DNA of 41,464 nt. Origin: an uncultured Pseudoxanthomonas sp. GTDB taxonomy: Bacteria; Pseudomonadota; Gammaproteobacteria; Xanthomonadales; Xanthomonadaceae. The notes under the pieces are model-generated. The model searched no databases, was not told the DNA's origin, and saw only the letters and a program-made list of their open reading frames with translations. A program made the translations under genes and the position numbers. This document shows, piece by piece, positions 28,756-37,641 of this stretch (positions within the stretch are counted from its first letter, which is position 1; the number at the start of each line of letters is the position of its first letter). Where the stretch lies: contig CALJUL010000103.1 in NCBI GenBank assembly GCA_937975725.1, forward strand, positions 1-41,464, in the 5' to 3' direction.

Positions 28756-30339
28756 TCATGCCGCTGCAGCGCGCGCGGACCATACGCTGTCGACGTGGCC
28801 GCGCAGCGCGCGCCGCCGCGAGTGGCGCGCGATCAGCAGGAACACCGGCACCGCCAGCACCGCCACGGCGTCGATCACGATGCCGCTGCCGGGATGGTGC
28901 CAGGCGCCGCCGAGGCCCCAGGCGCCGGCCAGGCTGGACAGCGGGATCAGCGCGGTGACCGCGGCGGCGGCCCACAACAGTTCGTGTGCGCTGCGCGCGG
29001 TGCCGCGCAGGAACGCCCAGGCCACGCAGGCCGCGAACACCGCGAAGTAGATGCCCTCGTGCCACGCGGCCAGATCGTCGACCCGCGACGGCAGCCACTT
29101 GGTGGCCGCCAGGGTGGCGGAGATGCCCACCACGCAGCCCAGCGACACCCCGGTGGTGAGGCAGCCGAGGACGCGCACCGAGCGCTTCTGCACCGGCGTT
29201 TCCGTGCCACGCTGCTTCTTCCGCCGCGACTCGATCCACAGCACGTTGCCGGTATAGAACAACATCGCGCCGGCCAGCCCCAGCAGCAGGTACATCCAGC
29301 GCACGCCGTTGCCGCCGAAACTGCCGAAATGGAGCATGAAGAAAGCGTTAACCGCCGCGTCCCAGGGTTCCATGTGGCCGGGCAGGTCGTGCGGGCCCAC
29401 CTGGCCGGTGTACGGGTCCAGGTGGGTGCTGGCATAGGTGCGCGCGCGCGTGCCGTGGCGCGTGTCCAGCCCGGTGACGCGGCCTTCCAGGTGCCCGTCC
29501 TTTTCCCGTTCGAAGCTGAAGCCGTACACGCGGAAGCCCGGCAACTGCGCGTTGACCCGCCGCAGCAGTTCGGCGGCCGGCAGCGGCGGCGTGCCCGGAG
29601 GCGGTGGCGGCGCGTGCTCTTCGCGCCCCCAGTCGATGCCGCCCGGGTACACCACCTTGTCCTGCGCGTCGTAGAACTGGTCGTGGAAGGCGAACACCAC
29701 GCAGGTCAGCGCCATGATCAGGTGGAACGGCAGGCTGACCAGGCCGAGCGCGTTGTGCGCGTCCAGCCACATGCGCTTGATGTTCTTGCCGACGCGCAGG
29801 GCGAACAGGTCCTTGACCAGCGTGGGCAGCAGCACGATCAGACCGGACACCAGCGCCACCGCGTACAGCAGCGCCACCGCGCCCATGACCAGGCGCGAGA
29901 CCCGCTCGGGGAACGGCAGGCCGACGTGCTGGTGCAGGGTGTCGATCAGTTGCGCCACCGGTGCCTTGCGGATCCGCTCCACCTGCAGTCTGCCGTCCGC
30001 GTCGAAGCCGGCGCCGTACTCGGTGAATTCGCCGCGGCGCTGGCCGCGCACGCGCCACAGCACGCGCGCGGGCGAGTCCGGCGCGGTTTCTACCAGCACG
30101 ATGTACTGCCTGGCCGCCTCGGGGTGCGCGGTCAGCACCGCCTCGACCAGCGCCGGCGCGCGCTCCAGCGGCACCGGCGTCGGCAGCGAGCTGGGCGGCG
30201 CGGCCCAGCGCTCCAGCGGCTTCTCGAACATGGTGATGGCGCCGCCGTAGAACGCCACGAACAGCATGAGCCCGGCGACGATGCCCACCCAGATGTGCAC
30301 GTCCTTGTAGACCTTCACGATGTCGCTGCGGATCTTCAT
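28756..30339 (-). CDS. PepSY-associated TM helix protein (siderophore/iron reductase type)
   Basis: A 527-residue inner-membrane protein with an N-terminal helix after KVYKDVHIWVGIVAGLMLFV, a periplasmic PepSY-like region and further helices with conserved histidines (DAHNALGLVSLPFHLIM, FFMLHFGSFGG). Proteins of this PiuB/PepSY-TM group sit in siderophore uptake operons and probably reduce ferric siderophores. The start overlaps the DUF3649 stop as ATGA. It is the last gene of the operon that begins with the receptor at 34181. Confidence 0.9.
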   Translation of the reverse strand: MKIRSDIVKVYKDVHIWVGIVAGLMLFVAFYGGAITMFEKPLERWAAPPSSLPTPVPLERAPALVEAVLTAHPEAARQYIVLVETAPDSPARVLWRVRGQRRGEFTEYGAGFDADGRLQVERIRKAPVAQLIDTLHQHVGLPFPERVSRLVMGAVALLYAVALVSGLIVLLPTLVKDLFALRVGKNIKRMWLDAHNALGLVSLPFHLIMALTCVVFAFHDQFYDAQDKVVYPGGIDWGREEHAPPPPPGTPPLPAAELLRRVNAQLPGFRVYGFSFEREKDGHLEGRVTGLDTRHGTRARTYASTHLDPYTGQVGPHDLPGHMEPWDAAVNAFFMLHFGSFGGNGVRWMYLLLGLAGAMLFYTGNVLWIESRRKKQRGTETPVQKRSVRVLGCLTTGVSLGCVVGISATLAATKWLPSRVDDLAAWHEGIYFAVFAACVAWAFLRGTARSAHELLWAAAAVTALIPLSSLAGAWGLGGAWHHPGSGIVIDAVAVLAVPVFLLIARHSRRRALRGHVDSVWSARAAAA

Positions 30340-30650
30340 GCCGCCCCCTGCTCCAGAGTCGCCCGCACCAGCCAGAGCAGGCCGAACGCGGCGGCGTTCG
30401 CGCCGCCCAGCCACAGCCAGGCGCGCAGGCTGTCGCGGAACAGGAATACGCACGACAGCACCGCGCACCAGATCGGCGCGATCAACCACATGTTGAACTG
30501 GATCTTGCCGCCGCCGCCGTGGATGCCGTCCGGCCCCAGCCAGGCGAACAGCCCGGACAACGCCAGCGCCAGGCCGAAGCCGAACACCAGCCCGGCCACG
30601 CTCTTGCCCAGCCAGTGCCGGCTTTCCAGCCGCGCGCGCCGGTCGTTCAT
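30336..30650 (-). CDS. DUF3649-family membrane protein
   Basis: A 104-residue protein with three hydrophobic helices; MWLIAPIWCAVLSCVFLF and the following RDSLRAW match DUF3649 as I recall it. Function is unknown. It is embedded in the iron-uptake operon with ATGA overlaps on both sides, which suggests it works with the PepSY protein. Confidence 0.82.
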   Translation of the reverse strand: MNDRRARLESRHWLGKSVAGLVFGFGLALALSGLFAWLGPDGIHGGGGKIQFNMWLIAPIWCAVLSCVFLFRDSLRAWLWLGGANAAAFGLLWLVRATLEQGAA

Positions 30651-30931
30651 GGCGTCCTCCCGCGCATGCGCGCACGCCAGGCGCCCAGGAACGGCGCCGC
30701 CGACCACACCAGCATCAGCAGCGTCAGCCATGCGAACACCGCCTCGGTGACGGCCATCGCCGCCAGCAGCAGGCCCAGCGACAACGACGCGCACAGCAGG
30801 CCGGCCCAGGGCAGGCCGCGCGCCGGCCACGGCCCGCGCGAGCGCCATTGCTGCTGCGGCGCCGCCAGGTAGAGCAGCCAGGCACCGGCGATCCCCGCCA
30901 GCGCCGCCGCGGTCACCAGCCACGGGTTCAT
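30647..30931 (-). CDS. DUF3325-family membrane protein
   Basis: A 94-residue protein with three hydrophobic helices; AWLLYLAAPQQQW in the first third is typical of DUF3325, found with PepSY and DUF3649 in siderophore operons. Function is unknown. It overlaps the esterase stop and the DUF3649 start as ATGA. Confidence 0.82.
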   Translation of the reverse strand: MNPWLVTAAALAGIAGAWLLYLAAPQQQWRSRGPWPARGLPWAGLLCASLSLGLLLAAMAVTEAVFAWLTLLMLVWSAAPFLGAWRARMRGRTP

Positions 30932-31929
30932 CGCGAAGCCTCCGCGGCCGCGGGCGATGCGGAACCCGTGGCGTCCCCGGCTTCCGCGATCCCGGCGATG
31001 CCGAACAGGAACGGCGGCAGCGACGCGCCCAGCGTCTGCCCGTGCGACAGCCCCGGCAGGACATGCAGCTCGGCGGCCATGCCGCGACCGCGCTGGCGCG
31101 CGACCATATGCTCGATCGCATCGGCCGGCACGCTGGCGCGGGCGCGCCGCATGGGGTCCACGGCGGCCGGGTCGCGCGCCGGCACGGCACGCTCGGGCAC
31201 CGCCGCCGGCAACGGCGCGGCTTCGCCCCGCCATACGTGCAGGCGCGGTGCCGCACCGATCCACGCCGCCGCGGTGGTTTCCTCGCGCAGCAGATGGCCT
31301 TCGCCCCACCACAGCGACGGGTCCGCCGCACCGTAGTCCGCGAACGCCTGCGGCCGCGTGAACAAGGCGTGCAGCACGAACACGCCGCCGTAGGAATGCC
31401 CCCACAGCGCCTGCCGCGCCGGGTCCAGCGGCGCCAGCGCCGCCACCCGCGCCCGCGCTTCGCCCGCCAGCAGGTCCAGGAAAGCGTCCGCACCGCCGTT
31501 GCGCCGCGTGCCCATCGGATCGCGCTGCGCGTCCTCGCCGCCGGGGCGGCGCGGCGTGTAGTCGTAGGCGCGGGCGTCGCCGTCGATGCGCAGGTCGTTG
31601 TCGTGCGCCACGAAGACGACGACCGGCGCACGCGGCGCCTTCGCCAGTCGTTGCAGCGTCGCCGCGCCGATGTCCATCAGCGCGGCGTTGCCGTCCAGCA
31701 GCCAGGCGGCTGGATGACCGGACGGCGGCGGCGCGCGCTCGGGCACCGCCACCCGCAGGCGGTAGCGGCGGCCGTCCTGCGCTTCCAGCACGACTGCATG
31801 GAAGCGGTAGCCGGGCACGCCGGTGTCGGCGACGGTGGTGCCGGTCCGCCGCGACAGGTCCGGTTGCGCGCCCGCGGGCGCGGCCATCGCGGCGAGCAGC
31901 GCCGCCAGCGGCAAGGCCAGCCAGCGCAT
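30928..31929 (-). CDS. Exported alpha/beta hydrolase, siderophore esterase-like (Fes/IroE type)
   Basis: A 333-residue protein with a signal peptide (cleavage after AGA, about residue 22) and an esterase-like alpha/beta fold. The nucleophile elbow is GHSYGG, and a late GLSHGQT supplies the probable catalytic histidine. Relatives such as IroE cut catecholate siderophores in the periplasm. It overlaps the receptor stop by one base (TGATG). In this operon it would release iron or trim the imported siderophore. Confidence 0.88.
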   Translation of the reverse strand: MRWLALPLAALLAAMAAPAGAQPDLSRRTGTTVADTGVPGYRFHAVVLEAQDGRRYRLRVAVPERAPPPSGHPAAWLLDGNAALMDIGAATLQRLAKAPRAPVVVFVAHDNDLRIDGDARAYDYTPRRPGGEDAQRDPMGTRRNGGADAFLDLLAGEARARVAALAPLDPARQALWGHSYGGVFVLHALFTRPQAFADYGAADPSLWWGEGHLLREETTAAAWIGAAPRLHVWRGEAAPLPAAVPERAVPARDPAAVDPMRRARASVPADAIEHMVARQRGRGMAAELHVLPGLSHGQTLGASLPPFLFGIAGIAEAGDATGSASPAAAEASR

Positions 31930-34181
31930 CACCAACTGAACCGCGCCGTCGCGGTCACGGTGCGGCCGGTGCCGTAGAAGCACGAGGACTCGCCGGTGCA
32001 GGTGGATACGAAGGTCTTGTCGGCCAGGTTGCTGACGTTGAGCGACAACTGCGTGGCGACGGCGCCGATGCGGCCCACGTCGTAGCGGATCGCCGCGTCC
32101 CACAGCGTGTAGGACGGGATCAGGAAGACGTTGGCGCTGTCGCCGTAGCTTTCGCCGTTGTAGCGCACGCCGGCCGCCAGGCTCAGGCCCTCCAGGGCGC
32201 CCGCATGGAAGGTGTAGTCGCCCCACAGCGCCGCGGTCCAGTCCGGCACCATCGCCAGCCGCTTGCCGGCGTAGCCGTTGTTGCTGCGGGTGACCTCCGA
32301 ATCCATCCGGCTGGCCGCGCCGATCACGCTGAACCCTTCCAGCGGAGTGATGCGTCCCTCCAGCTCGATGCCGCGCACGCGGCCCTCGCCGTCCTGGACC
32401 TGGCACTGGCTGGTCCCGGTGGTGCCGCAGCCGATGGGGTGCAACGGGTCGTTGGTCAGGATGTTCTGCTGGCGCAGGTCGTAGCCGGACAGGGTCAGCA
32501 GGCCGTCGAAGCCGGACGGCTGGTACTTCAGGCCGGCCTCCCACTGCTTGCCGGTGACCGGATCGAACGGTGTGCCGTCGTAGCTCATGTTGGCGTTGCT
32601 GCCGGACGGCTGGAACGACTCGGAATAGCTCAGGTACGGGGACAGGCCGTTGTCGGCCACGAACAGCATGCCGGCGTTGCCGGTGAACGCCTCGTTCTTC
32701 ACCCGGGTCGGGACGCGCGCGCCGTACACGCCGGTCACCGCGTTGTAGCTGCGGGTGAAGGTGTCGTCGTCGGTCCGGTCGTAGCGGCCACCCAGGGTGA
32801 AGCGCCACTTGCCCAGCGCCACCTGGTCCTGCAGGTAGGCGCCGGTCTGTTCGTTGACGCCGCCGGAGTAGGCGATGCTGGTGGTGGGCGGCAAGTAACC
32901 GGAATACACCGGGTCGAAGATGTCGATGACGGTCGGCGTATTCGTCGCGGTGCCCATGGTGCCGCGCGCGCCTTCCCAGTCGGCCTGCTGCCAGTCCACG
33001 CCGGCCAGCAGGGTGTGCTCGGCCGCGCCGGTGGCGAACTTGCCGGTCACGCGGGTATCCACGGTCTTGCCGACGGAGTCGCCCTCGCCCCAGACCGCGC
33101 GGCGCTTCTGCGTGCGGCCGTCGGGATTGAGCTTGCCGTTGGTCACCACGGTGCGGAACACCGACTCCACGTCGGTGTAGCGCGCGCTCTGGCTCAGGGT
33201 CCAGTGCTCGCCCAGGCCGTGCTCGAACAACCAGCCGGCGGTCCAGATGGTGCGGTCGTAGGTGTTCCAGCCCGGCTCGCCGATGAAGGTGCTGTTCTTC
33301 ATGCGGCCGTAGGCGGTGGGCCGCAGAGTGCCGTCCATCGGCAGGAACTGGTAGGTGGAGCCACCGTCGTCGCGCTGGTACAGGCCCAGCAGGGTCAGCC
33401 GGGTGCGTTCGCCGGCCTGCCAGGTGTAGCTGGGCGCGAGGAACCAGTGCTGCTGCTCCGTGTGCTCGATCTGGGTGTCGCCGTCGCGGTACAGGCCGAC
33501 CAGGCGCACCAGGTGGCGGCCGTCGCCGCTGCCGGCGCCGACGTCGAAGGCGGTGCTGAACTGGCCGTGGCCGTCGATGCCCACGCGCAGGACCTGCGCC
33601 TGGCCCGGTTCCGGGGTCTTGCTGACCTGGTTGACCATGCCGCCCGGAGCGACCTGGCCGTACATCACCGCCGAGGGGCCCTTCAGCACCTCCACCCGGT
33701 CCAGGTTCCAACTGTCGACCATGCTGCGGTTCCACTGGCTGCCCTGCGGCGCGCGCATGCCGTCGATGGTGACGTTGTTGCTCCAGCTACCGGCGTCGAA
33801 GCCGCGGATGCGGAAATCGTCCACGCGGTTGTCGATGCCGCTGCTCTCCAACGCCACGCCGGCCACGTAGCGCATGGCCTCGTTGAGGTTCTGCACGCCG
33901 CGCGCGTCCAGCTCCTCGCGGGCGATGACCGACACCGACTGCGCGGTCTCGGCGATGGAGGCGTCGGTCTTGGTCGCACCGGAGGTATGGGTGGTGGTGC
34001 GGTAGGCATTGACGCGCACGGTGTCCAGCGTCGTGGTGCGGTCGTCGGCCGAGCCGTCGGGCGATTCGGGGGACGAGGCGGTCTCCTGCGCGGCGGCGGC
34101 CAGCGGCAGCGCGATCAGCAGGGCAAGGGAAAGGGACAGCGGGGTGCGCGCAAGGGCACGCGGGGAACGGATCGTAGGCAC
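31929..34181 (-). CDS. TonB-dependent siderophore receptor
   Basis: A 750-residue outer-membrane receptor of the ferric-siderophore group: signal peptide (cleavage near AAA-QE, residue 31), a plug with DASIAETAQSVSVIAREELD, VDDFRIRGFD, DRVEVLKGPSAVMYGQVAPG and GGMVNQVSKTP, then a 22-strand barrel ending ATARFSW. The siderophore is unknown. The start codon appears to be GTG; no closer ATG fits the signal peptide. A Fur-type site overlapping an FNR box lies upstream. It heads the operon running to the PepSY gene. Confidence 0.93.
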   Translation of the reverse strand: MPTIRSPRALARTPLSLSLALLIALPLAAAAQETASSPESPDGSADDRTTTLDTVRVNAYRTTTHTSGATKTDASIAETAQSVSVIAREELDARGVQNLNEAMRYVAGVALESSGIDNRVDDFRIRGFDAGSWSNNVTIDGMRAPQGSQWNRSMVDSWNLDRVEVLKGPSAVMYGQVAPGGMVNQVSKTPEPGQAQVLRVGIDGHGQFSTAFDVGAGSGDGRHLVRLVGLYRDGDTQIEHTEQQHWFLAPSYTWQAGERTRLTLLGLYQRDDGGSTYQFLPMDGTLRPTAYGRMKNSTFIGEPGWNTYDRTIWTAGWLFEHGLGEHWTLSQSARYTDVESVFRTVVTNGKLNPDGRTQKRRAVWGEGDSVGKTVDTRVTGKFATGAAEHTLLAGVDWQQADWEGARGTMGTATNTPTVIDIFDPVYSGYLPPTTSIAYSGGVNEQTGAYLQDQVALGKWRFTLGGRYDRTDDDTFTRSYNAVTGVYGARVPTRVKNEAFTGNAGMLFVADNGLSPYLSYSESFQPSGSNANMSYDGTPFDPVTGKQWEAGLKYQPSGFDGLLTLSGYDLRQQNILTNDPLHPIGCGTTGTSQCQVQDGEGRVRGIELEGRITPLEGFSVIGAASRMDSEVTRSNNGYAGKRLAMVPDWTAALWGDYTFHAGALEGLSLAAGVRYNGESYGDSANVFLIPSYTLWDAAIRYDVGRIGAVATQLSLNVSNLADKTFVSTCTGESSCFYGTGRTVTATARFSW

Positions 34182-34263
34182 GGCGCCAACCTGGGGAACA
34201 TGAGGGGGAGGTTGGCTGACTGCCCGGCGAGGGGGCAGCGGCTGATGGCGCCAGTCTAGCAGA

Positions 34264-34286
34264 TGCGAATGATTCGCAATTGATTC
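34264..34286 (-). promoter_or_regulatory. Fur-box candidate of the siderophore receptor operon
   Basis: The stretch contains the palindrome GCGAATGATTCGC followed by AATTGATTC, which resembles overlapping Fur half sites in GC-rich gammaproteobacteria. It lies just upstream of a TAGACT hexamer (34258-34253) and shares bases with an FNR box. Confidence 0.6.
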
Positions 34287-34293
34287 AAATCAA
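34280..34293 (-). promoter_or_regulatory. FNR box overlapping the Fur site
   Basis: TTGATTCAAATCAA is a perfect FNR site. On the minus strand it predicts a start at about 34245, with TAGACT (34258-34253) as the -10 within one base of the class II position. Nothing on the plus strand nearby would use it. The remaining gap to cydX (34294-34562) shows no gene or other signal. Confidence 0.75.
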
Positions 34294-34562
34294 GAAAGAC
34301 CCGATGGGAGGCGGTTCCGGCGGCCCTGTCCGGCTTTGCGGGGGCCTTGTACGGCGGACGGCATGGCCAAGACCACCGATGTGGCGACTGCTTGCGCTGG
34401 CCTGCGTCGCGGCTCCATTCCGCGGTGCGTTTCCCCGGCGGCATCCGGCCCGGTATCCAGGGCATCCGGCGTGCCGGCCATGCAGGCCCAACGGCGACGG
34501 CATCGCACCGCCCCCACCCAGCTCCGGCCCACGCCACGGCGCAGCGGCCGGCCCGTGCAAGC

Positions 34563-34691
34563 TCAGGGCTTGCTACCGTCCTTGCGCTCTTCCGCCTCGC
34601 GGTCGGTCTCGCGCAGTTCGTACCACATGCCGTTGAGGATGGCGAAAGTGGCGGCCAGGCCCACGCCCAGGATCCAACTGAAGTACCACAT
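34563..34691 (-). CDS. cydX: CydX, small subunit of cytochrome bd oxidase
   Basis: This 42-residue single-helix protein starts MWYFSWILGVGLAATFAILN, which matches CydX/YbgT. CydX stabilises the bd oxidase hemes. It lies 12 bp after the cydB stop and has a strong GAGGAGG ribosome binding site. The charged tail (ETDREAEERKDGSKP) is longer than in E. coli. Confidence 0.92.
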   Translation of the reverse strand: MWYFSWILGVGLAATFAILNGMWYELRETDREAEERKDGSKP

Positions 34692-34703
34692 GCCGTTGCC
34701 TCC

Positions 34704-35852
34704 TCAATAAGCGTTCGGGTTGCGGCCCACGCCGTCGTCGTCGACCTTGCCGCGCAGTACCCGGTACACCCAGGCGGTGTAGAGCAGGACGATGGGCAGG
34801 AAGAAGGCGGTCGCCAGCAGCATGACGAACAGCGTCATGTGGCTGGACGAGGCGTCCCAGAGCGTCAGGCTGGAAGCCGGGTGCATGGACGACGGCAGCA
34901 GGAACGGGAACGTCGCCACGCCCAGCGTCAGGATGATGCCGACGATGCTGACCGCGGACGACAGGAAGGCCAGCCCGGCCCGGCCGGCGCGCAGCAGCAC
35001 CGCACTCAGCAGCGCGCCCGCCACGCCCAGCGCCGGCAGCAGCCAGGCCGCCGGCCACCGCGCGTAGTTGTCCATCCATGCGCCGGGCCGGGCCGCGACC
35101 ACCTTGGCCAGCGGATTGGAGGGACCGGCGGGATCCAGGGCCACTTGCAGCACATAGCCGTCGATGCCCGTGGCCACCCACAGCCCGCCCAGCGCGAACA
35201 GCACCGCCGTCAGCACTGCGGCGAGGGCACCGTAGCGGCGCGCGCGAACGGCGACGGCGCCGCCGGTCTTCATCGCCAGCATGCCGGCGCCGTGCATGAC
35301 CAGCATCGCCACGCTGACCAGCCCGCACAGCAGCGCGAACGGCGTCAGCAGCCCGAACAGTCCGCCTTCGTAGTACACCCGCAGGGTGTCGTCGAAACGG
35401 AACGGCGCGCCCAGCAGCACGTTGCCCATCGCCACCCCGAACACCAGCGCCGGCACCAGTCCGCTGACGAACAACGACCAGTCCCACACCGCGCGCCAGC
35501 GCGGGTCCGGCACCTTGCTGCGGAACTTGAAGCCGACCGGGCGCAGGATCAGCGCCACCAGGATCAGGAACATCGCCAGATAGAAACCGGAGAAGCTCAC
35601 CGCGTACAGCGGCGGGAACGCCGCGAAGATCGCGCCGCCGCCGAGGATCAGCCAGACCTGGTTGCCTTCCCACACCGGGCCGATCACGTTCAGCACCACG
35701 CGGCGCTCCTCGTCGCTGCGCGCCACCGCCGGCAGCAGCGCGGCCACGCCCAGGTCGAAGCCGTCCATCACCGCGAAGCCGATCAGCAGGATGCCCAGCA
35801 GCAGCCACCAGATCAGGCGCAGGGTGGCGTAGTCCAGCGGAATGGTGTCCAT
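34704..35852 (-). CDS. cydB: Cytochrome bd ubiquinol oxidase subunit II
   Basis: CydB is the second large subunit of the bd-type quinol oxidase, which reduces oxygen with high affinity and resists NO. The 382-residue protein has about nine helices and the family stretches YATLRLIWWLLLGILLIGFA, MDGFDLGVAALLP, NVIGPVWEGNQVWLI and FPFLLPSS. I chose the ATG at MDTIPLDY; in-frame codons upstream overlap cydA. It lies 10 bp after cydA. Confidence 0.96.
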   Translation of the reverse strand: MDTIPLDYATLRLIWWLLLGILLIGFAVMDGFDLGVAALLPAVARSDEERRVVLNVIGPVWEGNQVWLILGGGAIFAAFPPLYAVSFSGFYLAMFLILVALILRPVGFKFRSKVPDPRWRAVWDWSLFVSGLVPALVFGVAMGNVLLGAPFRFDDTLRVYYEGGLFGLLTPFALLCGLVSVAMLVMHGAGMLAMKTGGAVAVRARRYGALAAVLTAVLFALGGLWVATGIDGYVLQVALDPAGPSNPLAKVVAARPGAWMDNYARWPAAWLLPALGVAGALLSAVLLRAGRAGLAFLSSAVSIVGIILTLGVATFPFLLPSSMHPASSLTLWDASSSHMTLFVMLLATAFFLPIVLLYTAWVYRVLRGKVDDDGVGRNPNAY

Positions 35853-35862
35853 GCGCGCGTCC

Positions 35863-37431
35863 TCAGGCCGAAGCCGGTTGCGGGCCGGCATCGCCTCCGG
35901 GCGATGCGGCGGACAGGTGTTCGGGGCCTTTCAGCACCAGCTTGCGCATCAGCCAGAACTCCACCACCGCCAGCGCCGTGTACAGCAGCACGAAGCCGGT
36001 GAGCGTGACCAGGATCTGGTGCAGTTGCAGGCCGGAGGCGGCGAGGAAGGTCGGCAGCACGCCGTCGATGCTCCAAGGCTGGCGGCCGTACTCGGCGATC
36101 AGCCAGCCGGCCTCGATCGCCACCCATGGCAGCGGCAGGCTCCAGAACGCCAGCTTGAGGAACCAGCGGTGCCGGTCCAGCCGCTGCTTGCTGGCCAGCC
36201 AGAACGCCAGCGCGAAGAAGGCGATGAAGTAGAAACCCAGCCCCACCATCAGGCGGAAGCTCCAGAACAGCGGCGCCACGTGCGGGATGGTGTCGTGCGC
36301 GGCGCGCGCGATCTCCTCCTCGGTGGCGTTGCCGATGTCCTCGCGGTAGCGCTTGAGCAGCAGGGCGTGGCCGATGTCGCGCCAGTGCCGCTCGAAGACG
36401 TAGCGTGCCGTGCCGTCGTTGCGGTTGGCGCGCAGCCTCTGCAAGGCCTCGTAGCCCACCAGGCCGTTGCGGATGCGGCCCTCGGCGCGCTCCACCAGTT
36501 CCAGGATGCCCGGCATCTCGGTGTTGAACGAGCGCGTGCCGATCAGCCCCATCACGTAGGGGATGTGCAGGGCGTAGTGGTTGGTCTGGCTGGCCTGGTC
36601 CGGGATGGCGAAGGCATTGAAGCCGGCCGGCGCCGGCTCGGTCTCCCACATCGCCTCGATGGCGGCCAGCTTCATCTTCTGGTGTTCGCTGGTGGCGTAG
36701 CCGCTCTCGTCGCCCAGCACCACCACCGACAGCGCCGAGGCCAGGCCGAAACTGGCGGCCACCGCCATCGACCGCTTGGCCAGGCCGGCGTTGCGGCCGC
36801 GCAGCAGGTAGAACGCGCTGATCGCCATGACGAACATCGCCCCGGTCACGTAGCCGGCCGACACCGTGTGCACGAACTTGGCCTGCGCCACCGGGTTGAA
36901 GATCACCGCCATGAAGTCGGTGATCTCCATGCGCATGGTCTCGGGGTTGAACACCGCCCCCACCGGGTTCTGCATCCAGCCGTTGGCGACCAGGATCCAC
37001 AGCGCCGAGAAGTTGGACCCCAGCGCCACCAGCCAGGTCACCGCCAGGTGCTGCACCCGGCTCAGCCGGTCCCAGCCGAAGAAGAACAGGCCGATGAAGG
37101 TGGCCTCCAGGAAGAAGGCCATCAGGCCCTCGATGGCCAGCGGCGCGCCGAAGATGTCGCCGACGTAGTGGCTGTAGTAGGACCAGTTGGTGCCGAACTG
37201 GAACTCCATGACGATGCCGGTGGCCACGCCCATGGCGAAGTTCACCCCGAACAGGGTGCCCCAGAACACCGTCATGCGCCGCCACACGTCCCGGCCCGTC
37301 ATGACGTAGACGCTCTCCATGATCGCGATCATGAAGGACAGTCCCAGGGTCAACGGGACGAACAGGAAGTGATACATTGCCGTCAACGCGAATTGCAGAC
37401 GGGACAATTCGACGACGGTCATGTCCGGCAT
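35863..37431 (-). CDS. cydA: Cytochrome bd ubiquinol oxidase subunit I
   Basis: CydA holds hemes b558, b595 and d. The 522-residue protein shows VELSRLQFALTAMYHFLFVP with the heme-ligand histidine, the EFQFGTNWSYYSHYVGD segment, EAMWETEPAP and the conserved AEYGRQPWSIDGVLPT. The chosen ATG has a GGAGAG site; a second ATG three codons later lacks one. A TAGAAT hexamer (37468-37463, minus) is a possible -10. The FNR box at 37573 lies between cydA and divergent ccoN but fits ccoN better. Confidence 0.97.
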   Translation of the reverse strand: MPDMTVVELSRLQFALTAMYHFLFVPLTLGLSFMIAIMESVYVMTGRDVWRRMTVFWGTLFGVNFAMGVATGIVMEFQFGTNWSYYSHYVGDIFGAPLAIEGLMAFFLEATFIGLFFFGWDRLSRVQHLAVTWLVALGSNFSALWILVANGWMQNPVGAVFNPETMRMEITDFMAVIFNPVAQAKFVHTVSAGYVTGAMFVMAISAFYLLRGRNAGLAKRSMAVAASFGLASALSVVVLGDESGYATSEHQKMKLAAIEAMWETEPAPAGFNAFAIPDQASQTNHYALHIPYVMGLIGTRSFNTEMPGILELVERAEGRIRNGLVGYEALQRLRANRNDGTARYVFERHWRDIGHALLLKRYREDIGNATEEEIARAAHDTIPHVAPLFWSFRLMVGLGFYFIAFFALAFWLASKQRLDRHRWFLKLAFWSLPLPWVAIEAGWLIAEYGRQPWSIDGVLPTFLAASGLQLHQILVTLTGFVLLYTALAVVEFWLMRKLVLKGPEHLSAASPGGDAGPQPASA

Positions 37432-37572
37432 GGCGATGCGGCTCTCCGGGGGCCCGTGGGGGATTCTAGCCCCTCTCCCGTCAAGGACAGGGGCGACCAT
37501 CTGTCGCACCCCCCTTTCCCCTGCCCTGCGGCATCCTGCGCGGCCCCGCGGCCCGCCCGCCGCCGGGAAGGG

Positions 37573-37586
37573 TTGATCCTGATCAA
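37573..37586 (+). promoter_or_regulatory. FNR box of the ccoNOQP promoter
   Basis: TTGATCCTGATCAA is a perfect FNR site. It predicts a start at 37621 with GAGAAT (37609-37614) as the -10, leaving a 21-nt leader with an AGGAGAGG ribosome binding site before ccoN. Confidence 0.9.
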
Positions 37587-37641
37587 TGCAGCCCGGCTGA
37601 ACGGGCGCGAGAATCCACCGTACCAGAATAGGAGAGGCCGC

